Translations under genes and position numbers: made by a program | Notes under the pieces: model-generated | Seen by the model: only the letters and a program-made list of their open reading frames with translations | What the model was told of the DNA's origin: nothing | Database searches by the model: none | Assembly: GCA_964023275.1 (NCBI GenBank) | Contig: OZ029915.1 | Location: forward strand, 20,178,775 to 20,242,774 | DNA from: Norana najaformis | Taxonomy: Eukaryota > Annelida > Clitellata > Crassiclitellata > Hormogastridae | Length of the DNA: 64,000 bases | Direction: 5' to 3' | In this document: positions 12,696-24,839 of the stretch, one piece after another | Position numbering within the stretch: position 1 is the stretch's first letter | Layout: each line of letters opens with the position of its first letter

Positions 12696-14273
12696 CTGGA
12701 ATTATATACGCATATACTCTACACCGGCAACGAAGATGAGATAACGTTCGAAATCCCGGAAAGGGAACCCCCACCACTGCGAGAAGAAATCGAAAGAGCT
12801 TTGCTCAAAGCTTCTTTGCGCAAAGCCCCGGGTCCAGACGGCATCACCACTGAGCTCCTCAGGTTCGGTGGCGATATAACCCTTACCGCGCTACACAAGA
12901 TCTGCATTGACGTATGGACCTCGGGCGTTTGGCCCGACGACTGGACACAATCGGTTTTTATCCCTTTACCCAAAAAAGGTGACCTGCTTTGCTGTGAGAA
13001 TTACAGAACCATCGCGCTGGTTTCTCATGCAAGCAAAATTCTACTCAGAGTCATTCTCGAGCGCATTCAAGCCAAGCTTGACACTGAATTGGCTCCTGAA
13101 CAGGCCGGTTTCAGACCCAAACGAGGCACTCGCGACCAGATAATGAACCTCCGGATTATCATGGAAAAAGCAAAAGAGAGAAACCAGCCTCTCTACTTTT
13201 GCTTCATTGATTTCACAAAAGCGTTTGATATGGTGCAACACGGTCAACTATGGTTGACCATGCTGGACATGGGTTTTCCTCTACAGCTTGTCCAACTGCT
13301 ACGGAACCTCTACAAACAACAACACGCAGCCGTCAAAACTGATAACATCTCCTCTGAATGGTTCCGCGTTAAGAAAGGCGTTCGACAAGGTTGTAACATC
13401 TCTCCTTGCCTATTTAACATCCTCGCGGAACAAGTGATGCGTAAAGCTCTTGATAGATTCACCGGTGGCTTTAGAATCGGCGGTAAAGTCATCAGTAATC
13501 TCAGATATGCCGATGACATCCTCTTGGTCGCCACTTCACCGGAGGAACTCCAGGAACTCGTCCGAAGAGTCGAAAGCGCTGCTGAGGAGTACAGTTTAAA
13601 GATAAATACTTCGAAAACGAAAATTATGACCAACACCGACGAGGTCCTCGAGGTTTTAGTTGCAGGCGATAAACTCAAGCAGGTTGATAACTTTACATAC
13701 CTGGGCAGCAAAATTTCAAGCGACGCAAAGTGCTCAGGCGATGTTAAGTCCAGATTGGCCATGGGTATGGAAGTCATGGTGAAACTCACGAAGGTCTGGA
13801 AAAACAAATCCATCAGCACTCAAACCAAACTTCGTTTGATGAAATCCCTGGTGTGGTCAGTTGCAACCTATGGGTGCGAATCATGGACGCTCAAAAAAGC
13901 TGAAGAGAAGCAAATCCAGATTTTTGAGAACAAATGCATTCGAAAGCTTCTGCGCATCCCCTGGACGCTCAAGCTTACCACGGAGCAAGTTTATCACCTT
14001 GCTAGAACTTACCCCGAGCTCTTGAGTTCCACTAAAGCTCGCAAACTCCGCTATTTTGGTCACATCATTAGACTTCCTCAAGATTCCATAGAAAATTCTA
14101 TCATTCTGGGTCACGTTGAAGGCTATCGACACCGTGGCAGACCCCAAATTAACTGGATCGACAATATTCTTTCCTGGACTAATATACGTACATGCATACA
14201 TGCATACATATCTACATATCTACATACATACATACACATATATATATATGCATACATACTGTACATGCATTGA
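12696..14273 (+). CDS. Reverse transcriptase of RTE-clade LINE (ORF2 remnant)
   Basis: Copies element RNA into DNA at the target nick. The frame is open from 12696, with no ATG at its left end because the copy is truncated. Visible RT blocks in order: KAPGPDGI (about 12820-12845), PLPKKGD and NYRTIALVS, EQAGFRPKRGTRDQI (about 13095-13140), motif A FIDFTKAFD (13202-13230), motif B GVRQGCNISPCLFN (13379-13420), motif C YADD (13506-13517), then LKINTSKTKIM, YLGSKIS, the WKNKSISTQTKLRLM segment, YGCESWTLKK, LRIPWT and GRPQINWIDNI. Block spacing and wording fit BovB/RTE rather than L1 or CR1. No internal stop or frameshift, which suggests a recent insertion. The last 30 or so codons (after about 14180) are translated microsatellite, not protein. 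Confidence 0.9.
   Translation: MELYTHILYTGNEDEITFEIPEREPPPLREEIERALLKASLRKAPGPDGITTELLRFGGDITLTALHKICIDVWTSGVWPDDWTQSVFIPLPKKGDLLCCENYRTIALVSHASKILLRVILERIQAKLDTELAPEQAGFRPKRGTRDQIMNLRIIMEKAKERNQPLYFCFIDFTKAFDMVQHGQLWLTMLDMGFPLQLVQLLRNLYKQQHAAVKTDNISSEWFRVKKGVRQGCNISPCLFNILAEQVMRKALDRFTGGFRIGGKVISNLRYADDILLVATSPEELQELVRRVESAAEEYSLKINTSKTKIMTNTDEVLEVLVAGDKLKQVDNFTYLGSKISSDAKCSGDVKSRLAMGMEVMVKLTKVWKNKSISTQTKLRLMKSLVWSVATYGCESWTLKKAEEKQIQIFENKCIRKLLRIPWTLKLTTEQVYHLARTYPELLSSTKARKLRYFGHIIRLPQDSIENSIILGHVEGYRHRGRPQINWIDNILSWTNIRTCIHAYISTYLHTYIHIYIYAYILYMH
12700..14265 (+). mobile_element. 5'-truncated RTE-clade (BovB-like) LINE
   Basis: The LINE sequence starts abruptly just before the reverse transcriptase and has no apurinic endonuclease domain upstream, the usual result of incomplete target-primed reverse transcription. 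It runs through the RT and the C-terminal region with a GRPQINWIDNI block, then passes directly into TACA/CATA repeats (14190-14265). The upstream flank (12520-12640) is also TACA-rich. RTE elements commonly end in short tandem repeats rather than poly(A), so the 3' TACA tract may be the element's own tail or the target. No clear target-site duplication was found. Confidence 0.8.
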
Positions 14274-14279
14274 ATGTTA

Positions 14280-15180
14280 CCACATTCTGGCCCTCAGTGT
14301 TGTGTATCTTCTAATTCTGGATCCTTTGTCAGAATTCACCCAATGGGTTCCATACACGAGCTCCAACCCTTGATTGATCTATTTCGCCACAGAACTCCCA
14401 CTGTTGCACGTGGGCGTTTAGATCCATTTTCATTTACAGCTCGACACAAGAGCTTATAATGCGGATAAGAGTCGGACAACAAGGTCCAAGTATACACAAC
14501 ATCAACTGACAAGAAGACATCGAGAAAAACCGGCAGAGAAATCGCTACGATCTATAACCTAATGTCGAAACTTCTGTTGCGACGATAGTACACGTGTAGA
14601 ACAGACATGCGTTATCATAGCAAAGCGGATACCTTGTCGAAACGGAACATATGCTAGGAACATATGGTAGGAATAAATGGTGGAAACGTATGGTAGGAAC
14701 AACTGGTAGGAACATATGGTAGGAACAAAAAAAGGAACATATGACATGGTTACCAAGTCAAGTCGCTTAAAATACTCCGTTGTGGCGTGATGCGCATGTA
14801 ATAAGCATCTGATCGAAAAAGTTATAAATTATAAATATTGGCCACTTTTGTCAGAGGTTGTGTCGGAGGAACAGAAACTGGAGGACCACAAAGACACCAT
14901 TTTGTCTGATAACTATGCATTCGTGAAAGCCAATCTGAAAGTTAGAATGTAGAACACAGTTGCCTTCGTTTACAATCGGATAGTTAGATGATATCTCTAT
15001 CAGCATTTTAACCGCACTATTCGTAGTGTCTGCTGCTAAGGTGCGTTACTTTTAAGAAGCCCAACACGATGACCAGTAATTAGAGGATTTAGCAATATGC
15101 CTGCATATGAGCATATGAACATAAGAGATACGATGACCCTCAAAGGCGAGAGGTCTGACGTCTGTTTGCGTGTCTGCGTA
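14280..15180. other. No gene; diverged GGAACATATGGTA repeats at 14641-14750
   Basis: Mostly unique AT-rich sequence. At 14641-14750 five or six diverged units of GGAACATATGGTA/GGAACAACTGGTA follow each other, several containing the CATATG palindrome. Confidence 0.6.
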
Positions 15181-15184
15181 TTCT

Positions 15185-15285
15185 CGTGTCTGTGTTTTCG
15201 TCTGTGTTTTCGTCTGTGTGTGTCTGTGTGTGTCTGTGTGTGTGTCTTTGTGTTTGTCTGTGTGTATGTTTGTCTGCCTGTCTGT
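15185..15285 (+). repeat. TG/TGTC-rich microsatellite
   Basis: TGTGTGTCTG, TTTTCGTCTG and related units in tandem. The Cys/Val-rich open frames across it are repeat translation. Confidence 0.9.
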
Positions 15286-15568
15286 TATCTTCCTGAACAT
15301 ACCCAGGACAGGCGGTTCCCACACTTTGAAAGTTCATTGCGTTGCACATGGTCGCTGTCAGTCTGTGCTGGTCTTTGGATCGCCTTTCTCTCTCGGGTGT
15401 TTATTGGAGCTGCAGCAGATATCGCATCTCAATTGAAAGTCTGGCCTTTTGATGTCACCTGGCAGCGACCAGCCAGCTCTTTAGATTTGTTCGCTATTGA
15501 TGCAGCCATTCTTCCAGTTGAGGCCAAAGTACAGCCAACGCTCAACAGGCCCTATACCTGCAACACCA

Positions 15569-15642
15569 CCGTCCGTCCGTCCGTCCGTCCGTCCGTCCGT
15601 CCGTCCGTCCGTCCGTCCGTCCGTCCGTCCGTCTGTCCGTCC
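15569..15642 (+). repeat. (CCGT)n microsatellite
   Basis: At least 17 consecutive CCGT units with one CTGT variant near the right end. Confidence 0.95.
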
Positions 15643-15644
15643 TA

Positions 15645-18225
15645 TGTGATGTAAACATCAAGTAACTCGTTGATTACATTATCTGATGAAGTTTTGCTTT
15701 AATACATCATTCCTGTATAGTTCCAGGCTTCACATGAGGATGTGCTTTTAACAAAGGTTCTTTGGAATATCAAGAAATAGTAATAGGTCTGGATTTTCTA
15801 ACACAATATACATATATATATCCAGGCGAAAAACATATCGCACAGTAAGTGCATCTGTATTAATATTGGCAATCGGTGTTACTTTTCGAGGGCTACTCAG
15901 ACCGAGTGCAGAAGCCCTGAAGCATCGCACCGACCTCAAGGTAGTGGCATTAGCATCCCACCGCCATCACTGCATCTGCATCAGTAGCAGCAGCAGCAGC
16001 AGAAGAAGCCTTGCTCCATCGTCACAAGAAAAACTCCTACGAGGCTGCACAAGTGAAATCTGAATGACATGCACGAAAAGACACCTGTATACAAAAACCA
16101 CCGATCTGTATCTCGCATCGATGATTCTGTCTCATATATCTTATATATATTAATAGATAATGTAATATTTATATATATGGCTATAAACATTGTAGTATTT
16201 ATATATGACTATTTTCTGTATAATTATGCTGTAACCTACATTTATTATTACTGAATTTGCAAAACAAATACTTGAGGTCATATCTGTGTGCCAACGCTAT
16301 CAAATGACTGGCGTTAGAAAATCATGCAGCTGCAGCAGCAGCAGCTGCTGCTGCTGAAGGTGATGATGATGACTATGACGATGATGATGATGATATGATG
16401 ATGATGTTGATGAGACCTAAAAGTACTGCTATAAAGTAGCCTGTGAAGAGACATAAACATACAACGCAGAACTGTTGGGGGAGGTTGACTTATACCTGTT
16501 CTTCGTCATATCATCATCTCGTTCTTCAATCTCTTCCTCTCAGAATTTGTACCCGTTCTTTACTCTCAGCCGTATTAATCCTAAACTCCCAGAAGCCTTC
16601 CGTCATTCCATGCATCATCCACTTGTCAGCGTCTCAGGATTCTGTCCTTCTTTTCCTCCCTCCTAAAATGCTTCAGTCTAGTCTCAAGACTATATTCTAA
16701 AAACTAGCACCATGTGAGTTTGGCCGATGTTTTCAGCAATTTCTCAAATTCAGACAAAGCTCCGCGCTTAACCTGTTACTTCGAAACAATTAATAGACCT
16801 TGATCACTGTCTTGGTCTTTGCGCAATTCGCCTATTTGGCAATTTCATCGAGATGTTGTGTCTTAGGATCACGCTGCTCTACTGGTTTGACATCTTTGGA
16901 CGTGGACTTGTGATGAAACAATTCTCGTCTCATTGAATCTAAAGACTTCTATAGCATCACATCAGCAGCACATGATGTGGGATTATAGAACCACCCTTGT
17001 TCCGGCTGCCATAAATCTGCATGTGTCCATCAGTGGTTAAGTCAGTGGCTGTATGGAAGGAATGATCCTCCATTTTGCCTGACATCCGTCTGAGCCCCGG
17101 ACTTTTGATAAATTTACATTGGACGTGCGGTCTCCTCGAACTCCTTCTCCTTTTTCTGCGGATCCTTCTGCTCCTTTTTTCATCATCATTCTCTTCCTCT
17201 TTCTTCTCCCTTCCACAAGGGCTCTCCCTCCTCCGCTTCACTTCGTTCTATGTGCCCTTTCTCCTTCTGCTTGTGCTGCTCCATCTCCTTTCCTCCTCTT
17301 TCCGATTCTTCCCCTTCAGTCTCTGCCTTCCTTCTTCTTTCTCCTTCTTCTACTGCTCCATCTCCCTTCCATCTCCTCCTCATACTTCCTCTTTCATTTT
17401 TCGTTCTTTCTTTCGTTCCTGATGTTCCGCATAAGTTGTTTTAATGACCCGATGCTTCGTCAGCGACTTCTTCCTTCACTTCGTGCGTTGCTTCTCCAGC
17501 CTCCGTCCACTGCAGTGGATCCTTCTTCCACTCGTTTCGTCGTGGCCTTCATTCGTGAATTACTGTCAGTCATTCGTCTGAAAGGCTCGCATCGTTTCCC
17601 TTGCCGTTTTCTCTATCGGGTGCTTTCTCTCTTCTTCGTCCTCCTCCTCCACGGCTGCTTTCTCCTAAGCTTTGCCTTTTTCCACTTACAATATTTTACT
17701 TCGGCCGATCCGCTGCCCTTGCTCATTTTGCTCTTTGAAATATTCTCTTGCAAGTCTGTTACACAGCAACTTGCCAAGACGCCGGCAATAGGTGAGGTCG
17801 ATTTATGCTACCTGCACATGCCGAAGTAGCAGCAACAGCGACGCATTAGCTACAAATTAACCGGCTTATCGGTGTTCTTTAGCATCATATTACTGAAAAC
17901 ACAAATCTGCATAAACTTCTTTAAGCCAAGTGGGTAGGCTCGGTCACTTGAACAATTAGACGCTTGGCATGCTATGGCTTGAGTCACCGCATTGTTTCAC
18001 CAATCTGCTCGGGCAGATCTCTAACTTAGAGACCCAAAAAGGAATCACGTGCTCTCGTAAATTGAGCCAAACTGCTGACATAGCTTGAGATGGGCTTCTT
18101 ACAGGACAATCGTTTGAGGTGATTTGCCCCAGTCGTAGGCGGGTCATTACTTCTTTGTCCACGAGTCACGTGATTGCTTGTTTCACTTCTCCCACTTCCG
18201 CCATTCTTCTGCAGCAGCAGCTATC
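15645..18225. other. No gene; CAG/CTG palindrome, GAT runs and pyrimidine-rich DNA
   Basis: (CAG)n at 15985-16003. At 16325-16356 CAGCTGCAGCAGCAGCAGC is followed by GCTGCTGCTG, forming a small hairpin. GAT/GATGAT runs lie at 16358-16410. 17140-17420 is C/T-rich on the plus strand, and the long Ser/Phe/Leu frame there (17119-17829) looks like low-complexity translation. No conserved protein recognised. Confidence 0.5.
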
Positions 18226-18228
18226 ACA

Positions 18229-18425
18229 TTGGCCTGGCGGTTAGTTCGCACGCCTTTCACCTCTCCGACCTGATTCGACTCTTTGTTTGGGGTCCAGTGT
18301 ATACCTTAAATTGTTTAGCCATATAGTTATTTATATATCTCGCATAGCTCTTCTTGTTTTGGATCGTATGCCATTGCTTGGCATAGGACCCAAGATAAAG
18401 TATACAAGATAAATAAATACGTTTC
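18229..18425 (+). repeat. tRNA-derived SINE (family 3)
   Basis: Begins with a tRNA-like promoter: TGGCGGTTAGTTCGCACGCC resembles box A and GATTCGACTC fits box B (GWTCRANNC) about 35 bp later. A body follows, ending TGCCATTGCTTGGCATAGGA and an A/T-rich AAGATAAATAAATAC tail. About 195 bp, a normal SINE length. The head does not fold as a full tRNA. Single copy seen in the window. Confidence 0.65.
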
Positions 18426-18429
18426 GCTC

Positions 18430-20085
18430 CTGAACACCGTTATTTTGCGATGATGTTGGATGAAGCAATTAGCTTAATGTCCACACGCACTGCAACAGGT
18501 CTACGTCATTTCCTACGACAGAAGGCAAATGGTCCTCTTCAGGCGAAGACTTAGATCGGCGCAACGAATGGCTTAGTCAGCGCCCAGAATAGGACCAGAC
18601 CCTGCTGCTCCTACCTAGAACGACGTTCGTTGCACTCGGCTCCTGCTGCTGCTGCTGCGGCTATTAGCCTTCGAGTTGCCGCTGCGTAATATCAGTCTTT
18701 TATATTTGCGCCGGTTGAAATGCACTGCGGCTGTTCACTTCGTCTCTCCAACACTTTCCGACTGGGCAAATCTAGAGAGGCTGCAAGCAATCGTGGACCT
18801 ATAAACGCCAACCATAATCCTTATCGGTGGCCGCCGTGTACTTCCGTGAATATGAAGGCCATGGCATGTAAGGTTAACAGCATATATATAATTATAGACG
18901 TGTACTGTGGCTCTAATAAGATCAACGACTAATATATGTAGACCTGTTTGTGTTTGCTCTTCAAAGGCCTATAAACGGCGCCGCAGTTACCTAAGCTGTT
19001 AATGGATATCTAGTCCAGATGCCTACAAGGCTATGTGAATAAGTATGAGCAAAACTGAGATAAATGGCGCCTAAATAAACAATAGTAAAAATAACACCGG
19101 CCATGTTATGCATGGACAATGTACAACGTATATACATTTTATATATAATGACTTATACGCTAAATTTACAAACTTTATTTGTACATGTAACGATCTGCCC
19201 GGAACTCTCATGCGTTTTGAGTGGGTTCTTTATGTAGAGGCGCCACATAAATGCTGACATTAATGACATCTTATGCGATTAGCGTCATAATGCAAACAGC
19301 AGCAGCAGCAGTCATAAAAGCGCAAGCCTCTCACCGTTGCTTTGAAAGCAGCACAGTTCCTGCGAATCTAATAGACTGTGCACTCGGAGGTCCTTCGACG
19401 TGCACTGGAATAGCCATGCATGCACGCACGCGGAGGTCTCGTTTATAGCAGCTTGGAGGAGCACTCTGAGAACCAACAGGGCTTCTACGGAGGAGAACAC
19501 GTCACGGTCGTGCACATGAAATTGTATAATGTTTTAGCGGCGTTTATGTGCATAATAATATCTAGAGGACTTCCAAGAGATTGGGCAACAAGAACCACTA
19601 GAATTGCGTTTGCTTCTTCTGAATATAGGTATGTTTATTTGTGACGAAGAAGAAGATGATGATATTGACGTTGATGAAGAATAAGAAAAAACAAGCACAA
19701 GAACAAGAGCAAAGGCATTAGAAAAGGAAGTTGAAGAAATAAGAAATGTATATACGCACGTATGTGATGCTCTTACATACCTTGGATGTAAGTAACATGA
19801 CGTATGACTTGGACAGTAGGAAAGAAGTACTAGTCAGAATTGCAAAGGCAACAGCAACACTGAAAGCTATGGATTATATCTTGAAAAGCAGAGCCATAAA
19901 GCTGGAGACAAAACTGAGCGTTCTGAAAAATGTGTTTTCAGTAGCATGTTACATGAATGTGAGGCTTGGGTAATAAAGAAATAAACTGGAATTATTTGGT
20001 CACATATGTAGAATGAACAACGATAAGAAGATCAAAACATTAGTGTTCGGAATGATGGATGGACCAAACGAGAGAGGACGTTGAG
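18430..20085. other. No gene recognised
   Basis: Mixed sequence with short CTG (18638-18658) and CAG (19299-19312) runs. Open frames of 60-75 codons have no recognisable family. A minor GA/AAG-rich segment lies at 19645-19745. Confidence 0.4.
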
Positions 20086-20087
20086 CC

Positions 20088-20201
20088 CATGATGACGATG
20101 ATGGTGATGGTGATGATGATGATGATGATGATGATGGTGATGGTGATGATGATGATGGTGATGATGAATGACGATGACGGTGACGGTGACGGTGATGGTG
20201 G

Positions 20202-20239
<38 letters not shown>

Positions 20240-20242
20240 TGA
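20088..20242 (+). repeat. (GAT)n microsatellite
   Basis: GATGATG/GGTGAT units with GACGGT interruptions. Opposite-strand frames give poly-His or poly-Ile only. Confidence 0.95.
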
Positions 20243-21274
20243 TGCTCTGTGCCCTGCATCGCTCTCTATTGGGGAGTTACAGTCTGCACGTTAGCTTTTT
20301 CACGTGTATTCCTAGTCTGCTCGCCTACAAGGAACAAGGTCGTTAACAGGTTGAAACGTTCAACCCAACGATTCGTCAACTTTAAGCCAAAACGTGTACT
20401 GAAACATCGCTACAGATGCGATGAATGGAAGAATTGCTTGCTGCACACAAAATCTTTTAACTCTTATAGTGCATTATTTTCGGTTGGCAATTCGTTATCG
20501 CCCATGCATGTAATAACATGCGTATGGGTACGGACTGAGCAGTGAGCTTTTGAAAGCTTAGACCAGTTTACACAGCAGCGTATGCGCTTCAGCTAGCATA
20601 GCACAAAGAAATAAGTGAATAGCAAACATACCAAGAAAAATGGCTGAAATACGCTACATCGCATCTGCCAAAGTTATCTACACAGACTGCTTAAACATAT
20701 CAACTGTAAGAACAGCCTACCTGCGAGGATTAGCATGCGGGAATAAATGATGGCCTCTGCCTTCCCTATAGAGCAAAGGCTTATTATGTATCTTCTCAGC
20801 AGTTCCTTTCTTATCTTATCTTGTATTCTTATCCGTTGTTACTCAACTCCTTATTTCTCTTGATGGCATTTTGCATCTTGGGCCACTAAGCTCCCAAAAT
20901 CCAGGTAGCCGATTTCCATCATCTGCTCCGGCTCCTCGTTATTGATGCCTGTTCTCACTGGTGTTTCCGCTCCTTTGCTCATTTTCACGATCTTTATCTT
21001 TTTTTGCTCATTGTCTTTTGAGACAATATTAGGCCAGTTTTTTGCAGGACTTCCTTATTACTCGCCAGCATCGCTTGGTCTACCACAGTTCTCGGCGCAA
21101 AGCCATGTCCTCCGTAGCCTCTCGAATGAGTTCTTCGCTGTAGCTCTTAATTAAGCACAATGACGATTCGATGTAATCCTGTCTTCTTTTCCTGCCATGC
21201 AGTAAAGTCTCCCCGATTATGAAACTTCTCTTTATATCCTTATTCTGACCTTCTGGCCCAGTTGACGATCAACT

Positions 21275-21680
21275 ATGACAGCCTCATTTAGGCTAGCGTA
21301 GGCAGCGCCTTTGTGAGGTACTTCAAAGGCGCTATATCAAATGCCCAGATACTAACTAACTACACATACGTGTTTGTGTGTTCATAGATTAAAACAAAGC
21401 ATTTTAGACTGGATTGGAGGCAACTGGTTGGACTTGAAGAATTGAAGTCTTCTGTTCTTCTAGTCCAACCAGTTGCCTCAATGCATGGTTGAATTTTCTC
21501 CAATCCAGTCTCAAATGCTTTGTTTTAATCTACGAACATATATATATACACACATATATACATAGTTAGTTGGTTAGTTATGGTTAGTTAGTTAGTTAAA
21601 TAGGCATTTGATATAGCGCCTATTAAGTAACTCACAAAGGCGCTGCCTACGCTAGCCTAAATGATGTTAGCTGTCATGAA
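21275..21680. repeat. Foldback element, two ~185-200-bp inverted arms with a short loop
   Basis: The left arm begins TGACAGC...CATTTAGGCTAGCGTAGGC, continues CAGCGCCTTTGTGAGGTACTT and GGCGCTATATCAAATGCC, then the TTAAAACAAAGCATTTTAGA block and GCAACTGGTTGGACT. The right arm is the reverse complement in matching order and ends at GCTGTCATGAA. The tip is near 21445. Arms differ by a few substitutions and small indels, including a GTTA-repeat expansion at 21560-21600. No ORF. The outer module (GCGC-TTTGTGAGGTACTT-GGCGCTATA) also appears as single fragments at 2701 and 12465. Confidence 0.85.
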
Positions 21681-21684
21681 GAAC

Positions 21685-24600
21685 AGAAAGTACCTCAGCA
21701 AAGGAAACATTTCACAGATAGCGAGATGAGTCACCAGTGGCGGGCCCACGCACACATGTAGAGCCTAACCAACGGGTTTCTATCCAGAGAGCCGGATGAA
21801 CGAGGCTTGTTGCTTGAACGGATAATAATCTGTGGAGGGCGGTAGCTGTGTCTGGCAAGAGACACGTTGTTTCTTCACGATCAGCATGGGACTTCGAATC
21901 TGCCAGCAGTTGGCACAGGAGACCTTCAGCTAGGCGACTTTCGTTCCGAAACTCGACATAATGTAATCTAACGCAGCTGAACATATTTCAAAGAAGGGGT
22001 ATCTTTCCAAAGCACTCGATAGATCTGTGAAATGCTAAATGTGAAATGCTAAATGATGTTAGAGTTCATTACGAACAACACGTTCATCAGTAAGCAATTA
22101 ATGCTCGAAAAGCTGGAAAAGTCACCACTGGGGTTATATCGCACATAGAACCCGGGCAACGCAGCCCTATCTAAGTCCGGCTCCAACGACACCCTGCTCA
22201 AAGTTCCTGGTTCGTGCTGCATTGAGGATGAGGAATGACAACGTCTGAATGAAGCGTTTGCAGCACATGGTTACGCCCACTTTCTGGCACTAAAAGCCTT
22301 GACAACATGTTAGTAGCAGCTACTCAGGTCATTCAGGCTCTTCTCGAGTCCTGACTCGCATTGTCAGTGGAATGCGCTTCTGATAACGGAAGGTGTAACT
22401 GTAAGAGAAGCACGAGATACACCGTTTTTACTGTATATTCTGTTGATAGACGAGATGGTGTCTTCCAATCTTCTTTCCACTACCTTTTCCTAAGGCCTTG
22501 TCTGCATGTTGTCTTTTAGAACTTGGTTTTCAGTGACCGCCTTGAGTTGCCTCATCTCTGCTTTGAAGTTTCCCTTTCCTGCGCTCCTCCCTATGCTTCC
22601 TTGATCAGTGATGTGACTGCAGGTGTCCCCTCATGTAATCCAGCAATTTCTGTTGCTTTCGGGCCATGGTTTCTTCAGTTGTACATAGGGTGTCGTTGCG
22701 CAACTATTATTCTATCTTATCTTACAATACCTAATCGCTCAAATGACTCCATTCTACTTCTGTCTACTTCTTCTTCATGAATTCTATACGAATGTAGATT
22801 GTCATGAAAACACGTTTGTGGTCGGTGCCCGCATCTGTTCCTGTGAGAGTCTGGAGTTCTTTCAGCTGTTTCTATGCATAATCAATGAACTAAATGCCTT
22901 GCTTTATCTTAACTGGCAGTGTTAAATGTCAAAGCAGGATCCAACTTTAACCTTGCGGCATATTTATCATAACACAGGTTCATAATAATCTGGTACACAT
23001 TGTGCACATATCTAATTTTGTACTGCAATTCTAAGGACTCGTCTCGATTTGAATTTCTGTGGACAAGAACTTCACAGTATTTGATGTAAGAATGCAAAAT
23101 ATAGGCTTGTTGCATCGTGGACGGAGTGAACTTTTAGAGGCAAGTGTGTTAAGTCAAAACGGGTCAAAAATCTGGTCAGAATGCGATAAATTATAATTTA
23201 TACTCTCTATTGTGACAGCCGTAATCTAAAACAAGACGATCGTTCATTTGAAGCCTTGGTATAATGTAGAAACACGTTTGGAATACAGATGTAGCAAATA
23301 ACTAGAATGTACTTGGGGCAGTGATGGCCAGATAGGTTTCACCGCTGAAAGTGTCACACGCGTATATCTGTCGAATGCCGACGGTGAATGGGGAGGGGAG
23401 GAGTCCTTTGAGGGGCTCTGAATAAAGAGTCAAATGTTAGTTGCAGAAGCATTTTCTTAATACGATTCTGCCTTTATTCGAGACACATTATACCAACCTC
23501 TGAAGACTAAATTGTTAAAATATCAATATCCTAAGAATACAAAACAACAAAGCGACTGTAGCTGACCCAGAATACCAACTGCAAGCAATCAGTCATAATA
23601 CATGTAGTGCTGGTCAAATGTCTTCAGGGAACAAAGGAGTTAGAGATAGTGGCATTCCAAACCTGAAAGCGAGTTATCTACACGTGTAGGGATCATAATA
23701 TAAAGTATAATATATACTATTACATATAAATATATTAGCAACGATATTGATTAAATTTATATATGCGTGTGTTTTAAGCCAATATCCTGTGCATTCGGTA
23801 TACATGAGGCACGTACATGTGTAGGCCTGTATATTCTTATCCGGGTAACCACGCATGTGTAAGTCTGTGTCATATGCGCCTACGTTTATAGTGTTGTGTA
23901 TACTCCTTAAGTTTGTAGCCAGTTTCTCGGTTAATTGCCGGATTCTTGTGTCAGACGGTGTCGTTGCAGACGTGTTATGCTGGTCAGTGGGCTACTTTAC
24001 GATTACGACCACAACGATGCTTCTATACGATCAGCCATGCAGTCAACCATTGACCTTCGTTATAAGACTACATATTAATCATGACGCTGGTACAGTGGTA
24101 GGCCTACATGGGTGCAGAAGGATACTATGAGTATCAATGTGTATGGTATTAAATTATACCTAGGCTATATGTATATTATTTATTACTATGCTATATATGA
24201 ATATTCGATTCTGTAGTGTTTAGTCCTGGCACCGTTTCCTCATTCTCTTTACAAATTTACACTTAACCCTTTCAGATCTGAATTAATTTTCTACAGTGAA
24301 AAAAGTTTTCCTCTGGTTTTGGCATTGATTACACACTGTGTATTTCGTTCAAATGGATAGATTTTTGGCATAAATTAGAGTTTGGCCCCTTGACAACATG
24401 AAATGTAATAAGAAGAAAACGTGATTATATAATAAAGACAAATTACGTTCATTTTGCTGTAATGTATTAAGCTCTTAAGACGTAGTGTTCTGTCATATTT
24501 TTCACGGTCTAGGCGCCATCTTGAACCAGTTTCTGCCTGGAACAAAACATTTACTGGACGTTGCATGGTATACATGCATTTTGCAATTACATGAAACCCG

Positions 24601-24770
24601 TTTTTCTTGCCTCTTTCTTGTTATCATACTTTGTCACGTGATCTACGCCATATGTCAAAATGTCACTAACTGCACGAATTTGTTTAGCACAGTACTTGAC
24701 TACATCTCTGAGAACCAGTTCAACCGACGATGGGCGTCCATGTTTTCTTGACGGTTGGGCTGGCTTGTTT
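21685..24770. other. No gene; two diverged copies of an AGTCACCA repeat near the left end
   Basis: At about 21727-21800 and 22110-22185 the same order appears: AGTCACCA(G/C)TGG, then a CACATAGA-like step, CAACG and TCCGG/TCCGGC. This suggests two old copies of one repeat. The remainder is unassigned. Confidence 0.4.

Positions 24771-24772
<2 letters not shown>

Positions 24773-24833
<61 letters not shown>
24773..24833 (+). repeat. (CA)n microsatellite, about 30 units
   Basis: Uninterrupted CA dinucleotides for about 60 bp, the purest dinucleotide repeat in the window. Confidence 0.98.
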
Positions 24834-24834
<1 letters not shown>

Positions 24835-24839
24835 GCGAG

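Noticed and set aside
13310..13819. Minus-strand frame within the LINE
   Set aside because: Antisense image of the reverse transcriptase.
17119..17829. 236-aa hydrophobic frame
   Set aside because: Lies in a C/T-rich stretch, has biased composition, and no known family or splice sites were recognised.
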